A stretch of DNA of 64,000 bases from Thermus parvatiensis (GTDB taxonomy: Bacteria; Deinococcota; Deinococci; Deinococcales; Thermaceae): positions 806,001 through 870,000 of the forward strand of contig NZ_CP014141.1 in assembly GCF_001535545.1 (NCBI RefSeq), read 5' to 3'. Under the pieces are notes generated by a model that worked only from the letters and a program-made list of their open reading frames with translations, was not told the DNA's origin and did no database searches. The position numbers and the translations under genes were made by a program. Positions 1 through 8,548 of this stretch are shown here, in pieces. Numbering within the stretch: position 1 is the stretch's first letter; every line of letters starts with the position of its first letter.

Positions 1-1089
1 CTGCCTCTCTGACTCCAGGTAAAGAAGCTTGTACACCGCCTCTTCCTTAGGAAACTTGTGGTCCCGCACCTTCGTCCCCCGCCGTAGCTCCCGGATAAAC
101 CGCTCCATCAGGTTGGTGCTCCGCAAGTACGGCCAAAGCACCTTGGGGTACCCGTAGAAGCGCAGGAAGGCTCCAGACTCCTCCACCCAAAGCCCCACCA
201 CCCCCGGGTACCGCGAACCCCAGGCGGCCTTCACCTCCTCCAAGGCCCCAAGAGCTTCTTCCCGGCTCTCCGCCCCGTACACCCGCCTCAGGTCCTCCGC
301 CAGCAGGCCCCGGTCCCGCGCCCGCACCTGGGACAGGCTCCACCGCACCCCGTGCACCACGCACCGCTGCCACTCCGCCTGAGGGTAGACCCTGCGGATC
401 GCCTTTCGGTGTTCGCCTGACGGCGAAGCAGCGGGAAGCCCGGGCAGCCCGTCGGTGATGAAGAGCAATACCCGCCGCAGGCCCCGCTGCCAAAGCTCCC
501 CCAGGACCCCCTCCCATCCCAGGGCGCTCTCCGTGGGCAAAAGCCAGAACCCCAGGACCCGTCTCTCCCCATCAGGGGCGATGCCCAGGGCCACATACAC
601 GCTTTCCCGCACGATCCCTTCTCCTTCCCTGAAGACCTTTAGGGAAAGCCCGTCCAGGTAGACGAAGGCCATCTCCTCGGGCAAAGGCCGGGTGCGGAAG
701 GCTCCTGCCGCCTCCAGGACCTCGTCCGTCAGGGCGCTCAGGGTCTCGTGGGAGTAGCGGTGGCCTAAGAGCAGGCTCAGTATCTCGGCCGCCTTGCGCT
801 GACTGACCCCGGCGGCGTACAAGGCCACAGCTACTTCCCCCACGTCCACCAGGCGGCGGGCGTAGGGCTTAAGGAAAGCCGGGTAATACCGAGATTCCCG
901 ATCCCTAGGGACCTTCAGGTCCACCTGGCCGAAGGTGGTCTCCAGCTTGCGGGGGTAGTAGCCGTTCCTGCGCCCCCCGTGTACCTGCAAGAAGGCCGTC
1001 CGGTCCAGCTCCAGAACCGTCTGCAGAACCTCGGCTACTGTCTCCCGCACCGCTTCCCTCAGCAAGATCCGCAAGGTATCCTGGTCCAC
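1..1089 (-). CDS. IS256-family (mutator-type) DDE transposase, 3' end outside window
   Basis: 363 codons are open from a GTG start at 1089, preceded by AGGAGG at good spacing, to the window edge; the family is usually near 400 residues, so only the tail is missing. Visible family hallmarks are an N-terminal GGRRNGYYPRKL segment, a first catalytic Asp in FVYLDGLS, a second in FITDGLPGL, the QAEWQRCVVH motif, and a likely catalytic Glu in the region of LRSTNLMERFIREL. It would catalyse cut-and-paste or copy-out transposition of its own element. About nine residues (AASPSGEHR) sit between LPGLP and the AIRRVYP block, where relatives have one or two residues as far as I recall. No frameshift is needed, so the copy may be active. 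Confidence 0.9.
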   Translation of the reverse strand, partial: MDQDTLRILLREAVRETVAEVLQTVLELDRTAFLQVHGGRRNGYYPRKLETTFGQVDLKVPRDRESRYYPAFLKPYARRLVDVGEVAVALYAAGVSQRKAAEILSLLLGHRYSHETLSALTDEVLEAAGAFRTRPLPEEMAFVYLDGLSLKVFREGEGIVRESVYVALGIAPDGERRVLGFWLLPTESALGWEGVLGELWQRGLRRVLLFITDGLPGLPAASPSGEHRKAIRRVYPQAEWQRCVVHGVRWSLSQVRARDRGLLAEDLRRVYGAESREEALGALEEVKAAWGSRYPGVVGLWVEESGAFLRFYGYPKVLWPYLRSTNLMERFIRELRRGTKVRDHKFPKEEAVYKLLYLESERQ

Positions 1090-1144
1090 GGGGCACCTCC
1101 TCGTGCTAAGGTGTGCCCCCCTATTAAACACGGACCCTTACACA
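1..1144 (-). mobile_element. IS256-family insertion sequence, truncated by the window edge
   Basis: The element carries one transposase reading leftward off the edge. Its right end is placed tentatively just past the transposase start, where the minus strand contains two copies of GTGTAAGG about 10 bases apart (near 1125-1144) before normal chromosomal sequence resumes. The left terminal repeat lies outside the window, so the inverted repeats and target duplication cannot be checked and the right boundary is approximate. It sits downstream of the methylmalonyl-CoA mutase operon. Confidence 0.6.
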
Positions 1145-1208
1145 TAAATCCTTACACGACCGATCGCCCGCCCCGGGGAGGGGCTAGGCGGTCCCCCGGC
1201 GGGAGGGC

Positions 1209-1597
1209 TCAGCCTCCGGCCGGGCTTTTGTGGACGTGGACCACCTTCCAGCCCTCGGGAAAACGCACCGCCACCCGGCTTTCGTTCACCGCCCGGTGCC
1301 TAAGCCCTTCCTCCGCCTCCACCGTGAGGAGGAGGGTGTAGCTGAAGATGGCCACGTCCCCGTAGCGCTGGAGGCGCCTTTCCAGGAGGTCCAGGCGGTA
1401 GGGCCTTCCCCCGTGGCCCAGCGCCGCTCGGTCATGTAGAGGTGGAAGGGAAGGCCGTCCAGGCGGTGGGGGGTGACGAACCACTCGTAGAGGGAGAGCT
1501 CCTCGTGGGTGGTGGCCCGGTAGCCCTCCGGGTCCCCGTCGTAGATGCTCTTTAGGTGCTTTTCCAGAAAATCCCAGAGCTCGGCTTCGCCCTCCAT
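1209..1597 (-). CDS. SnoaL/NTF2-like small protein (one-base deletion)
   Basis: The reading starts at ATG 1597 behind GGGAGGTGAAGG and encodes about 129 residues of an NTF2-like fold: an N-terminal helical stretch (LWDFLEKHLKSIYDGD), a middle with LYEWFVTPHRLDG, and a C-terminal strand region ending in WKVVHVHKSPAGG. The N- and C-terminal halves lie in different frames. Restoring one G in the G5 run at 1408-1412 joins them. It begins 3 nt after the methylmalonyl-CoA mutase stop, so it is the last gene of that operon. NTF2-like proteins include small enzymes and ligand-binding modules; no specific activity can be assigned. Confidence 0.7.
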
Positions 1598-1600
1598 CCT

Positions 1601-3145
1601 TCACCTCCCGGGCTGGTACTCCCCCCACTCCTCCCGGAGCACCCCGGCCACCTCCCCCAGGGTGGCCCGGCGGCGGAAAGCCTCCAGCACGTGGGGGAAG
1701 AGGTTTTCGCTCCCCTTAGCCGCCTGGCGTAGGGCTTCCAGGCCCACCCGGACGCTCTGGCCGTCCCGCTTGGCCTTGAACTCGGCCAGCTCCCGCTTGC
1801 GCCTCTCGTGGAGCTCGGGGTCAATGCGCTGCACCGGCACCGGCTCGTTCAGGGGGCTATGGGGGTCATAGAAGCGGTTCACGCCCACGATGACCCGCTT
1901 CCCCTCCTCCACCTCCTTCTGGAACTGCCAGGCGGACTCCTCTATGGCCCGGCTGAAGTAGCCCGCCTCCACCGCGGCCACCGCGCCGCCCAAGGCGTCT
2001 ATCTCGGCGATGAGCCTTTCCGCCTCCTTCTCCAGGGTGTCCGTGAGGTGCTCCACGTAGAAGCTCCCCCCTAGGGGGTCTATGGCCCGGGTGACCCCGC
2101 TCTCGTAGGCCAGGATCTGCTGGGTGCGGAGGGCCAGGAGGGCGCTTTTCTCCGTGGGCAGGCCCAGCGCCTCGTCGTAGGCGTTGGTGTGGAGGCTCTG
2201 CGTTCCCCCCAGCACCGCCGCCAGGGCCTGGTAGGCGGTGCGCACCACGTTGTTCAGGGGCTCCTGGGCGGTGAGGGTGGAGCCCCCGGTTTGGGTGTGG
2301 AAGCGCAGGGCCCAGCTCCTGGGGTCCTTGGCCCCGAACTCCTCCCGCATGATGCGGGCCCAAAGCCTCCGGGCGGCGCGGAACTTGGCCGCTTCCTCCA
2401 GGATGTCCCCGTGGGCGGCAAAGAAGAAGGAAAGCCTGGGGGCGAAGGCGTCCACGTCCAGGCCCCGCTCCAGGGCCGCCCGCACGTAGGCCTTGCCGTC
2501 GGCCAAGGTGAAGGCGATCTCCTGGGCGGCGGTGGCCCCCGCCTCGCGGATGTGGTAGCCGGAGATGCTGATGGTGTTCCACTTGGGCACGTGCTGGGCG
2601 CAGAACTCAAAGATGTCGGTCACGAGGCGCATGGAGGGGCCGGGCGGGTAGATGTAGGTGCCGCGGGCGAAGTACTCCTTGAGGATGTCGTTTTGCACCG
2701 TGCCCGAGACCTTGTCCCAGGGGACCCCTTGCGCCTCCGCCACCAGGAGGTAAAGGGCGAGGAGCATCATGGCGGGGGCGTTGATGGTCATGCTGGTGGA
2801 GACCTGGTCCAGGGGGATGCCGTCAAAGAGCTTCTGCATGTCCTCCAGGGTGGCGATGGACACCCCCACCCGCCCCACCTCCCCCACGCTCATGGGGTGG
2901 TCGGGGTCCAGGCCGAGCTGGGTGGGGAGGTCAAAGGCCACGGATAGCCCCGTCTGGCCCTGGGAGAGGAGGTAGCGGTAGCGGGCGTTGGACTCCTCGG
3001 CGGTGGAGAAGCCCGCGTACTGGCGCATGGTCCAGAGCCTTTCCAGGTACATCCGGGGGTAGATCCCCCGGGTGAAGGGGTACTCCCCGGGCCGGCCGAG
3101 CTTCTCCCGGTACCCCTCGGGGAGGGACTCAAAGAGGCCTTCCAT
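1601..3145 (-). CDS. mcmA: Methylmalonyl-CoA mutase, large (catalytic) subunit
   Basis: A 514-residue protein with the TIM-barrel substrate domain of adenosylcobalamin-dependent methylmalonyl-CoA mutase, which interconverts (R)-methylmalonyl-CoA and succinyl-CoA. Recognisable blocks are [12 protein letters not shown] near the N terminus, [40 protein letters not shown], and [14 protein letters not shown] followed by [15 protein letters not shown]. The C-terminal cobalamin-binding domain with DxHxxG is absent, so the B12 domain must be a separate small subunit, which is not in the window. It follows a 45-codon membrane ORF by 9 nt and precedes an NTF2-like gene by 3 nt. The family also includes isobutyryl-CoA mutase, but the motifs fit methylmalonyl-CoA mutase better. 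Confidence 0.93.
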   Translation of the reverse strand: MEGLFESLPEGYREKLGRPGEYPFTRGIYPRMYLERLWTMRQYAGFSTAEESNARYRYLLSQGQTGLSVAFDLPTQLGLDPDHPMSVGEVGRVGVSIATLEDMQKLFDGIPLDQVSTSMTINAPAMMLLALYLLVAEAQGVPWDKVSGTVQNDILKEYFARGTYIYPPGPSMRLVTDIFEFCAQHVPKWNTISISGYHIREAGATAAQEIAFTLADGKAYVRAALERGLDVDAFAPRLSFFFAAHGDILEEAAKFRAARRLWARIMREEFGAKDPRSWALRFHTQTGGSTLTAQEPLNNVVRTAYQALAAVLGGTQSLHTNAYDEALGLPTEKSALLALRTQQILAYESGVTRAIDPLGGSFYVEHLTDTLEKEAERLIAEIDALGGAVAAVEAGYFSRAIEESAWQFQKEVEEGKRVIVGVNRFYDPHSPLNEPVPVQRIDPELHERRKRELAEFKAKRDGQSVRVGLEALRQAAKGSENLFPHVLEAFRRRATLGEVAGVLREEWGEYQPGR

Positions 3146-3154
3146 GCCTTAGTT

Positions 3155-3292
3155 TTACCGCAGGAGGCCGAGGAGGAGGGTGAAGAGGAGGAGGGCCCCG
3201 AGGACGGCGAGGAGGGGAGGGAGGAGGAGGCTGTAGGCGGCCAGCACCAGGGCCAGGAAGTCCTTCCAGTCGGGCTTGGGTTCGCCCCGCAT
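3155..3292 (-). CDS. 45-residue single-helix membrane protein
   Basis: The short ORF starts at ATG 3292 and reads MRGEPKPDWKDFLALVLAAY followed by a Leu-rich hydrophobic stretch (about residues 13-43) ending LLR. The charged start and long apolar stretch indicate one or two tight transmembrane segments. A TATAGC box at 3302-3307 (minus strand) lies 9 nt upstream, as expected for the first gene of a leaderless transcript, and the methylmalonyl-CoA mutase gene starts 9 nt after its stop. Function unknown; the position suggests a membrane-associated accessory of the operon, which is inference. Confidence 0.6.
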   Translation of the reverse strand: MRGEPKPDWKDFLALVLAAYSLLLPPLLAVLGALLLFTLLLGLLR

Positions 3293-3301
3293 CCCCCCAA
3301 G

Positions 3302-3373
3302 GCTATACCGGGAGGGCCTTGGGGGACAAGGGCGTGGCTTTCAGGGAGGGAAGCGTTTTGGTACCATCGGGGC
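3302..3373. promoter_or_regulatory. Divergent promoter region between mcm and hxlR-minDE operons
   Basis: On the minus strand TATAGC (3302-3307) lies 9 nt before the small membrane gene. On the plus strand TACCAT (3362-3367) lies 6 nt before the HxlR-type gene. No good -35 is evident for either. The spacing implies leaderless or nearly leaderless transcripts in both directions. Confidence 0.5.
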
Positions 3374-3679
3374 ATGGGCCTTTCCAAGGGCGCGCGCAAG
3401 GTGCTGAAGGTCCTGGCCCGGAGGGGGGCCTCGGAGGTGCTCTGGGCCCTGGGCAAGGGGTCGGCGCGGTTCTCCGACCTCGAGGCCGTCCTCCGCCTCT
3501 CCCCCCGGACCCTGGCCGAGAGGCTCAGGGAGCTCCACCTCATGGGGTTCGTGGACCGACGGGCCTACGCGGAGGTGCCGCCCCGGGTAGAATATAGCCT
3601 CACGCCTAGGGGAAAGCGGGTCTTGGAGTTTTTGATGGAGCTGGACCGCGTGGTGGAAACCCTGGAGGAGGTACGGTGA
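3374..3679 (+). CDS. HxlR-family winged-helix transcription regulator
   Basis: 101 residues, the usual size for a minimal HxlR/MarR-like winged helix. The recognition-helix region LSPRTLAERLRELHLMGFVDR followed by a wing (PPRVEYSLTPRGKRVLEFL) is diagnostic of HxlR proteins, which bind DNA as dimers. A C-terminal helix (MELDRVVETLEEVR) could dimerise. The start is fixed by a TACCAT -10 box 6 nt upstream. Its last codons overlap the minD start by 4 nt, so it is translationally coupled to the cell-division genes. Whether it controls minDE-rodA or only shares their transcript is not shown. Confidence 0.8.
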   Translation: MGLSKGARKVLKVLARRGASEVLWALGKGSARFSDLEAVLRLSPRTLAERLRELHLMGFVDRRAYAEVPPRVEYSLTPRGKRVLEFLMELDRVVETLEEVR

Positions 3680-4479
3680 AGGCGCGAGCCATCGTGGTGA
3701 CTTCCGGCAAGGGCGGGGTGGGGAAGACCACCACCACCGCCAACCTCGGCGCTGCCTTGGCCAAGCTCGGGGAAAAGGTGGCCGTGGTGGACGTGGACGT
3801 GGGCCTCCGCAACCTGGACGTGGTCATGGGCCTCGAGGGCCGGGTGGTCTTTGACCTGGTGGACGTCCTCGAGGGCCGGGCCAGGCTCCGGCAGGCCCTC
3901 ATCCGGGACAAGCGGGTGGAGAACCTCTTCCTCCTTCCCGCCTCCCAGACGAAGGACAAGGAGGCCCTGGACCCCGAGCGCTTCAAGGAGGTGGTGCGGG
4001 CCCTTTTGGAGGAGGAGGGGTTTGACCGGGTGCTCATCGACTCCCCGGCCGGCATCGAGAAGGGCTTCCAGACGGCGGCCGCCCCGGCGGAAGGGGCCTT
4101 GGTGGTGGTGAACCCCGAGGTTTCCAGTGTCCGCGACGCCGACCGGATCATCGGCCTTTTGGAGGCCCGGGAGGTGCGGGAGAACTTCCTCGTCATCAAC
4201 CGCCTCCGCCCCAGGATGGTGGCCCGGGGGGACATGCTCTCCGTGGAGGACGTGGTGGAGATCCTGGGCCTGAAGCCCATCGGCATCATCCCAGAGGACG
4301 AGCAGGTGATCGTCTCCACCAACCAGGGGGAGCCCTTGGTCCTGAAGGGGACGGGCCCCGCCGCCCAGGCCTACATGGACACGGCGCGGCGCCTCCGGGG
4401 CGAGGAGGTGCCCTTCCGCGCCCTCGAGGACGCCCAGGGCCTTCTCGGGGTGCTGAAGCGCCTCTTTGGGGGTCGGTGA
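3676..4479 (+). CDS. minD: Septum-site determining ATPase MinD
   Basis: 267 residues starting with GTG at 3676. The N terminus carries the deviant Walker A motif GKGGVGKTTTTANLG, followed by VDVDVGLRNLDVVMGLE and the Walker B region VLIDSPAGIEKGF. The C-terminal part is rich in basic and amphipathic residues (ALEDAQGLLGVLKRLFG), matching the membrane-targeting sequence of MinD. MinD-ATP binds the membrane, recruits MinC to block polar FtsZ rings, and is released by MinE. It overlaps the preceding regulator and the following minE. MinC itself is encoded about 44 kb away at 48700-49238. Confidence 0.95.
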   Translation: MKARAIVVTSGKGGVGKTTTTANLGAALAKLGEKVAVVDVDVGLRNLDVVMGLEGRVVFDLVDVLEGRARLRQALIRDKRVENLFLLPASQTKDKEALDPERFKEVVRALLEEEGFDRVLIDSPAGIEKGFQTAAAPAEGALVVVNPEVSSVRDADRIIGLLEAREVRENFLVINRLRPRMVARGDMLSVEDVVEILGLKPIGIIPEDEQVIVSTNQGEPLVLKGTGPAAQAYMDTARRLRGEEVPFRALEDAQGLLGVLKRLFGGR

Positions 4480-4700
4480 TGTGGTGGCGCAGGAGGAGCA
4501 AGGAGAAGGCCAAGGAAAGGCTCAAGCTCGTGCTGGCCTACGACCGGGCGCGGCTTTCCCCGGGGATGGTGGAAAGCCTCAAGCGGGACCTCTTGGAGGT
4601 CCTCCGCCGCTACTTCCCCGCCCAGGAGGAGGGGCTTTCCGTGGCCCTGGAGGAGCGGGGGGAGAAGATGGTCCTGGTGGCGGACATCCCCTTGCGCTAG
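4479..4700 (+). CDS. minE: Cell division topological specificity factor MinE
   Basis: About 73 residues starting at ATG 4479 (an in-frame GTG at 4476 is possible), overlapping the minD stop. The N-terminal region (KEKAKERLKLVLAYDRARLSPGM) is the anti-MinCD amphipathic segment, and the remainder (LKRDLLEVLRRYFPAQEEG...LVADIPLR) is the topological specificity domain. It stimulates MinD ATP hydrolysis and sets the position of the MinCD inhibitor. The size and place directly after minD make the assignment safe. Confidence 0.92.
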   Translation: MWWRRRSKEKAKERLKLVLAYDRARLSPGMVESLKRDLLEVLRRYFPAQEEGLSVALEERGEKMVLVADIPLR

Positions 4701-4711
4701 CGGGGTAGGCC

Positions 4712-5789
4712 GTGGCGCCCGCGCGGCCCAACTGGCTGGCCTACGACTGGGGCCTCGTCTTCCTGGTCGCGGCCATCGTCGCTTTGGGCTTCGTCAACCT
4801 GGGGAGCGCCGCCCCGACCCGGTCCTCCTCTACCGCCAGAGCGTGGCCCTGGGGCTTGGGCTTCTCCTCGCCTTCCTCTTGCAGTTCCTCTCCCGCCGCC
4901 GCCTCTTCGGCCTGGCCTATCCCCTTTACGGGGCCTCCCTCCTTCTCCTGGCCTTGGTCCTCGTGGTGGGCCGGGAGATCAACGGGGCCAGGGCCTGGTT
5001 CGTGCTGGGGCCCTTGCAGTTCCAGCCCTTGGAGCTCGCCAAGCTCGGCCTCCTCCTCGCCCTGGCCAAGGCCCTCGAGGGCAGGCCCATCGCCCGGGTC
5101 TGGGACTACGCCCTCCCCGCCCTCCTCATCCTCCCCGTGGTGGGCCTCCTCCTCCTCCAGCCGGACCTGGGCGGGGCGCTGGTGGTGCTCTTCGGCGCCT
5201 TCGTGGTGGTCTTCGTCCGCGGGCTTCCCTGGCGCCACCTCCTCGTGGGCCTTCTTGCCCTCGTCCTCCTCGTGCCCACGGCGGTGTGGCCCAACCTCAA
5301 GCCCTACCAGAGGGAGCGCGTCCTCATCGTCCTGGACCCTTACCGGGACCCTTTGGGCCAGGGCTTCCAGGTCATCCAGTCCACCGTCGCCATCGGCTCG
5401 GGGGGCTTTTTGGCAAGGGCTACGGCCAGGGCACCCAGGCCCAGCTCGGCTTCATCCCCTTCCGGCACACGGACTTCGTCTTCTCCGTGTGGGCCGAGGA
5501 GTGGGGGTTCGTGGGCGTCGTGGGGCTTCTGGGGCTTTACGGCCTCCTTCTCGCCCGCCTCTTCGCCCTGGCCCTCGCCTGCCCGAGGCTTTCCGACCGG
5601 CTTTTCCTCTCGGGGTTCGCGGGGATGCTGGGCTTCCAGGTGGTGGTGAACCTGGGGGTGGCCCTGGGGGTGATGCCCGTCACCGGCCTCACCCTCCCCC
5701 TCTTTTCCTACGGCGGCTCCAGCCTCATCGCCACCCTGGCGGGCTTGGGCCTCGTCCTCCTCGTGCACCGGGACCGTTACCAGGACTGA
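4712..5789 (+). CDS. rodA: Rod-shape peptidoglycan polymerase RodA (two one-base deletions)
   Basis: Starts with GTG at 4712, 11 nt after minE. The joined product is about 359 residues of a SEDS-family polytopic glycosyltransferase that polymerises lipid II in the elongasome with PBP2. Motifs seen are REINGARAWFVLGPLQFQP, LLLQPDLGGALVVLFGAF, QLGFIPFRHTDFVFSVWAEEWGF and the C-terminal PLFSYGGSSLIATLAGLGL. The HTDFVF block favours RodA over FtsW. Frame is lost at C4 4812-4815 (one C missing) and at G6 5400-5405 (one G missing); restoring both gives an uninterrupted gene. The partner PBP2 (mrdA) and mreCD are at 49243-52222. Confidence 0.9.
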
Positions 5790-5815
5790 GCTTTCTCGGG
5801 GTGCCGGGCCTGGGG

Positions 5816-5844
5816 TTGCCCCCCGGGGCGGCGCGACCTAAACT
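5816..5844 (+). promoter_or_regulatory. Promoter of the potABCD operon
   Basis: TTGCCC (5816-5821), 17-nt spacer and TAAACT (5839-5844) lie in the gap after rodA. The GTG start of the ATPase gene follows 7 nt after the -10, so the mRNA should be leaderless. Confidence 0.65.
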
Positions 5845-5851
5845 GGGCGTC

Positions 5852-6919
5852 GTGGTCGAGGTGCTGGTGCGTCTCCAGGGGGTGCGGAAGCGCTACGGAA
5901 CCACCGTGGCCCTGGATGGGGTGGACCTCGAGGTCCATAGGGGCGAGTTCTTCAGCCTCCTTGGGCCCTCGGGCTGCGGCAAGACCACGTTGCTCCGCCT
6001 CCTGGCGGGGTTTGACACCCCCGATGCGGGCCGCATAGAGATCGCCGGGCGGGACATGGCCGGGGTCCCCCCCTACGAGCGCCCGGTGAACACCGTCTTC
6101 CAGAACTACGCCCTCTTCCCCCACATGACCGTGGAGGCGAACATCGCCTTCGGCCTCCGCATGAAAGGCCTTCCCCAGGAGGCCATCCGGGCGAAGGTGG
6201 CCTGGGCGTTGGAGCTCGTGGACCTCCTGGGCCTGGAGAAGCGCTACCCCCGGGAGCTTTCCGGGGGGCAGAAGCAGCGGGTGGCCCTGGCCCGGGCTTT
6301 GGTCCTGGAGCCCCAGGTCCTCCTCCTGGACGAGCCCCTCTCCGCCCTGGACGCGAGGCTCCGCCAGGACCTCAGGGTGGAGCTCATGCAGCTCCAGAGG
6401 CGGCTTGGCACCACCTTCATCTTCGTCACCCACGACCAGGAGGAGGCCTTGGTCATGTCCGACCGCATCGCCGTGATGCGCTCGGGCCGCATTGAGCAGG
6501 TGGGGCTTCCCGACGAGGTCTACGAGCGCCCCAAGACCCGCTTCGTGGCGGCCTTTCTCGGCCGCTCCAACTTCCTCCCCGCAAGGCCCCACCCCTTGGG
6601 GGCCGAGACCCCTTTGGGGCCTTTGCGCCTCAGGGCCCCTTTGGCACGGGAGGCCCTTTTGGCGATCCGCCCGGAGAAGATCCGCCTCTACCCCCTGGGG
6701 AACGGGCTTCCCGCCCGGGAAAACCTGGTGCGGGCGGTGGTGGAGGAGATCGTCTACACGGGGGCGGAGAACCAGTACTACCTTCGCTCTGGGGAGGTGC
6801 GGCTTCTGGCCTACACCCTGAACCAGGACCTGCAGGAGCCGGGGGCCGAGGAGTTCGGGTACGGGGAGGAGGTCCTCTGCTACCTTCCCCCGGAGAACCT
6901 GGTGGTGCTCCATGAATGA
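5852..6919 (+). CDS. potA: Polyamine ABC transporter ATP-binding protein PotA
   Basis: 355 residues from a GTG at 5852, chosen because a -10 box (TAAACT) lies 7 nt upstream and the ABC domain starts immediately. Walker A is GPSGCGKTT, the Q-loop is in TVFQNYALFPHMT, the signature is LSGGQKQRV, Walker B is VLLLDEPLSALD and the switch His is in VTHDQEEAL. A C-terminal regulatory TOBE-type region follows (REALLAIRPEKIRLYPL...). It energises import by PotBC. The stop overlaps the potB start by 8 nt. The same frame is open upstream into rodA only because of the rodA frameshifts. Confidence 0.93.
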   Translation: MVEVLVRLQGVRKRYGTTVALDGVDLEVHRGEFFSLLGPSGCGKTTLLRLLAGFDTPDAGRIEIAGRDMAGVPPYERPVNTVFQNYALFPHMTVEANIAFGLRMKGLPQEAIRAKVAWALELVDLLGLEKRYPRELSGGQKQRVALARALVLEPQVLLLDEPLSALDARLRQDLRVELMQLQRRLGTTFIFVTHDQEEALVMSDRIAVMRSGRIEQVGLPDEVYERPKTRFVAAFLGRSNFLPARPHPLGAETPLGPLRLRAPLAREALLAIRPEKIRLYPLGNGLPARENLVRAVVEEIVYTGAENQYYLRSGEVRLLAYTLNQDLQEPGAEEFGYGEEVLCYLPPENLVVLHE

Positions 6920-7772
6920 GGCGGCTACCCCCCTGCAGCGCCTCTTCCGGGTCCTGGTCACCGTGGGCCCGGGGGCGCTTTGGCTCTTCCTCTTCGTCCT
7001 CTTGCCCACGCTCCTCGTGCTCCTGGCCTCCTTCATGAGCCGGGGGCCTTACGGGGAGCTCCAGGGGCCCCTCACCCTGAAGAACTACCTGCGGCTCCTG
7101 GAGCCCCCTTACCTCGAGGCCTTCGCCCAAAGCCTCTGGGTGGGGTCCCTGGCCACCCTCCTCTCCGCCCTCCTGGGCTACCCCTTGGCCTTTTACATCG
7201 CCCGCCACCCCCGGCGGGACCTCCTCCTCTTCCTGCTCCTCCTCCCCTTCCTCACCAACTTCCTCATCCGGGTCTACGCCTGGCTCGTCCTCTTGCAGAA
7301 GGAGGGCCTGGTGAACGCCTTCCTGCAGGCCTTTGGCCTCGGGCCCCTAAGCCTCTACCCCTCTTTCCTCGCGGTGCTCCTCGCCACGGTCTACACCTTC
7401 TTGCCCTTCTTCGTCCTCCCCGTCTACGCCAGCGTGGAGCGGATTGACTGGCAGCTTCTGGAGGCGGCCTACGACCTTGGGGCGAGGCCCTTTAGGGCCT
7501 TTCTCCACGCCGTCCTTCCCCAGACCTACCCCGGGCTTTTCGCGGGGAGCGTCCTCGTCTTCATCCCCGCCATGGGCACCTTCGTGGTGGCGGACCTCCT
7601 GGGGGCGGGGCGGGTGGTCCTCATCGGCAACCTCATCCAGCAGCAGTTCGGCGTCAGTCGGGACTGGGCCTTCGGGGCGGCTTTGAGCGTGTTCCTGATG
7701 GGGTTTGTTCTCCTCAGCCTTTACCTCTACGCCCGCCTCCAGGGGGAAAGGGGGCTTGAGGACCTGGTATGA
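6912..7772 (+). CDS. potB: Polyamine ABC transporter permease PotB
   Basis: 286 residues with about six transmembrane helices, beginning FRVLVTVGPGALWLFLFVLLPTLLVLLASF. The EAA-loop that contacts the ATPase is visible in EAAYDLGARPFRAFLHAVLPQTYPG. The order ATPase-permease-permease-binding protein with stop/start overlaps matches spermidine/putrescine systems. It forms the inner-membrane channel with PotC. Substrate is inferred from family resemblance; related opine or other polyamine-like transporters are possible. Confidence 0.88.
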   Translation: MNEAATPLQRLFRVLVTVGPGALWLFLFVLLPTLLVLLASFMSRGPYGELQGPLTLKNYLRLLEPPYLEAFAQSLWVGSLATLLSALLGYPLAFYIARHPRRDLLLFLLLLPFLTNFLIRVYAWLVLLQKEGLVNAFLQAFGLGPLSLYPSFLAVLLATVYTFLPFFVLPVYASVERIDWQLLEAAYDLGARPFRAFLHAVLPQTYPGLFAGSVLVFIPAMGTFVVADLLGAGRVVLIGNLIQQQFGVSRDWAFGAALSVFLMGFVLLSLYLYARLQGERGLEDLV

Positions 7773-8548
7773 GGCGGCTCCTCTCCTTCCACGCCCTTTT
7801 GGTCTACCTCTTCCTCTACCTGCCCATCCTCGTTATCGTGGCCCTCTCCTTCAACGAGAGCCGGAGGGGAGTCCACTTCACCGGCTTCACCCTGAAGTGG
7901 TACCAGGGCCTCTTCCAAGACCCAAGGGTCCTGGAGTACTTCCTGAACACCCTCACGGTGGCCCTGGTCTCCACCCTGGTCTCCACGGTCCTCGGGACCC
8001 TCCTCGCCCTGGGCCTTGTGCGCTACCGCTTCCCCGGTAAGGGGTTTTTGCGCTACCTCCTCTACGTCCCCGTGGTGATGCCCGACGTGGTCATGGGGAT
8101 CTCCCTTTTGCTCCTTTTCGCCTTCTCCCGTGAGCTTTTGGGCTTCCCCCGGCTTTCCCTCCTCACGGTGATCCTCGGGCACATCACCTTCCAGGTGGCC
8201 TTCGTGACCCTGGTGGTGCGCTCCCGGCTTCTCCTTCTGGACCCCGCCCTAGAGGAGGCCGCCCGGGACCTGGGGGCGAGAGGGTTCCAGACCTTTTTCC
8301 ACGTGACCCTCCCCCTGGCCTGGCCCGGGGTGGCGGCGGGGGCCCTCCTCGCCCTCACCCTTTCCCTGGACGACTTCGTGGTCACCTTCTTCACCGCGGG
8401 GCCTGGGGCCACCACCCTGCCCCTTTACATCTACTCCAGCGTGAAGCTCGGGGTTAGCCCCAAGGTTCATGCCCTCTCCACCCTCATCATCGGGCTTAGC
8501 GCCTTCTTCCTGGCCTTGGGGTATGCTCTTACCCGGAGGAAGGTATGA
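7769..8548 (+). CDS. potC: Polyamine ABC transporter permease PotC
   Basis: 259 residues, six predicted membrane segments, overlapping potB by 4 nt and potD by 4 nt. The N terminus LLSFHALLVYLFLYLPILVIVALSFN and the segment GFTLKWYQGLFQDPRVL are typical of PotC. The EAA loop reads EEAARDLGARGFQTFFHVTLPLAWPGVAAG, and LSLDDFVVTFFTAGPGATTLPLYIYS is the conserved PotC region. Confidence 0.9.
   Translation: MRRLLSFHALLVYLFLYLPILVIVALSFNESRRGVHFTGFTLKWYQGLFQDPRVLEYFLNTLTVALVSTLVSTVLGTLLALGLVRYRFPGKGFLRYLLYVPVVMPDVVMGISLLLLFAFSRELLGFPRLSLLTVILGHITFQVAFVTLVVRSRLLLLDPALEEAARDLGARGFQTFFHVTLPLAWPGVAAGALLALTLSLDDFVVTFFTAGPGATTLPLYIYSSVKLGVSPKVHALSTLIIGLSAFFLALGYALTRRKV

Noticed and set aside
4712..6919. 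A 735-codon ORF joining the rodA start to potA
   Set aside because: The middle part has no membrane or enzyme motifs. It arises because the rodA deletions shift the frame into one that is open up to potA; a promoter and GTG start separate the genes.
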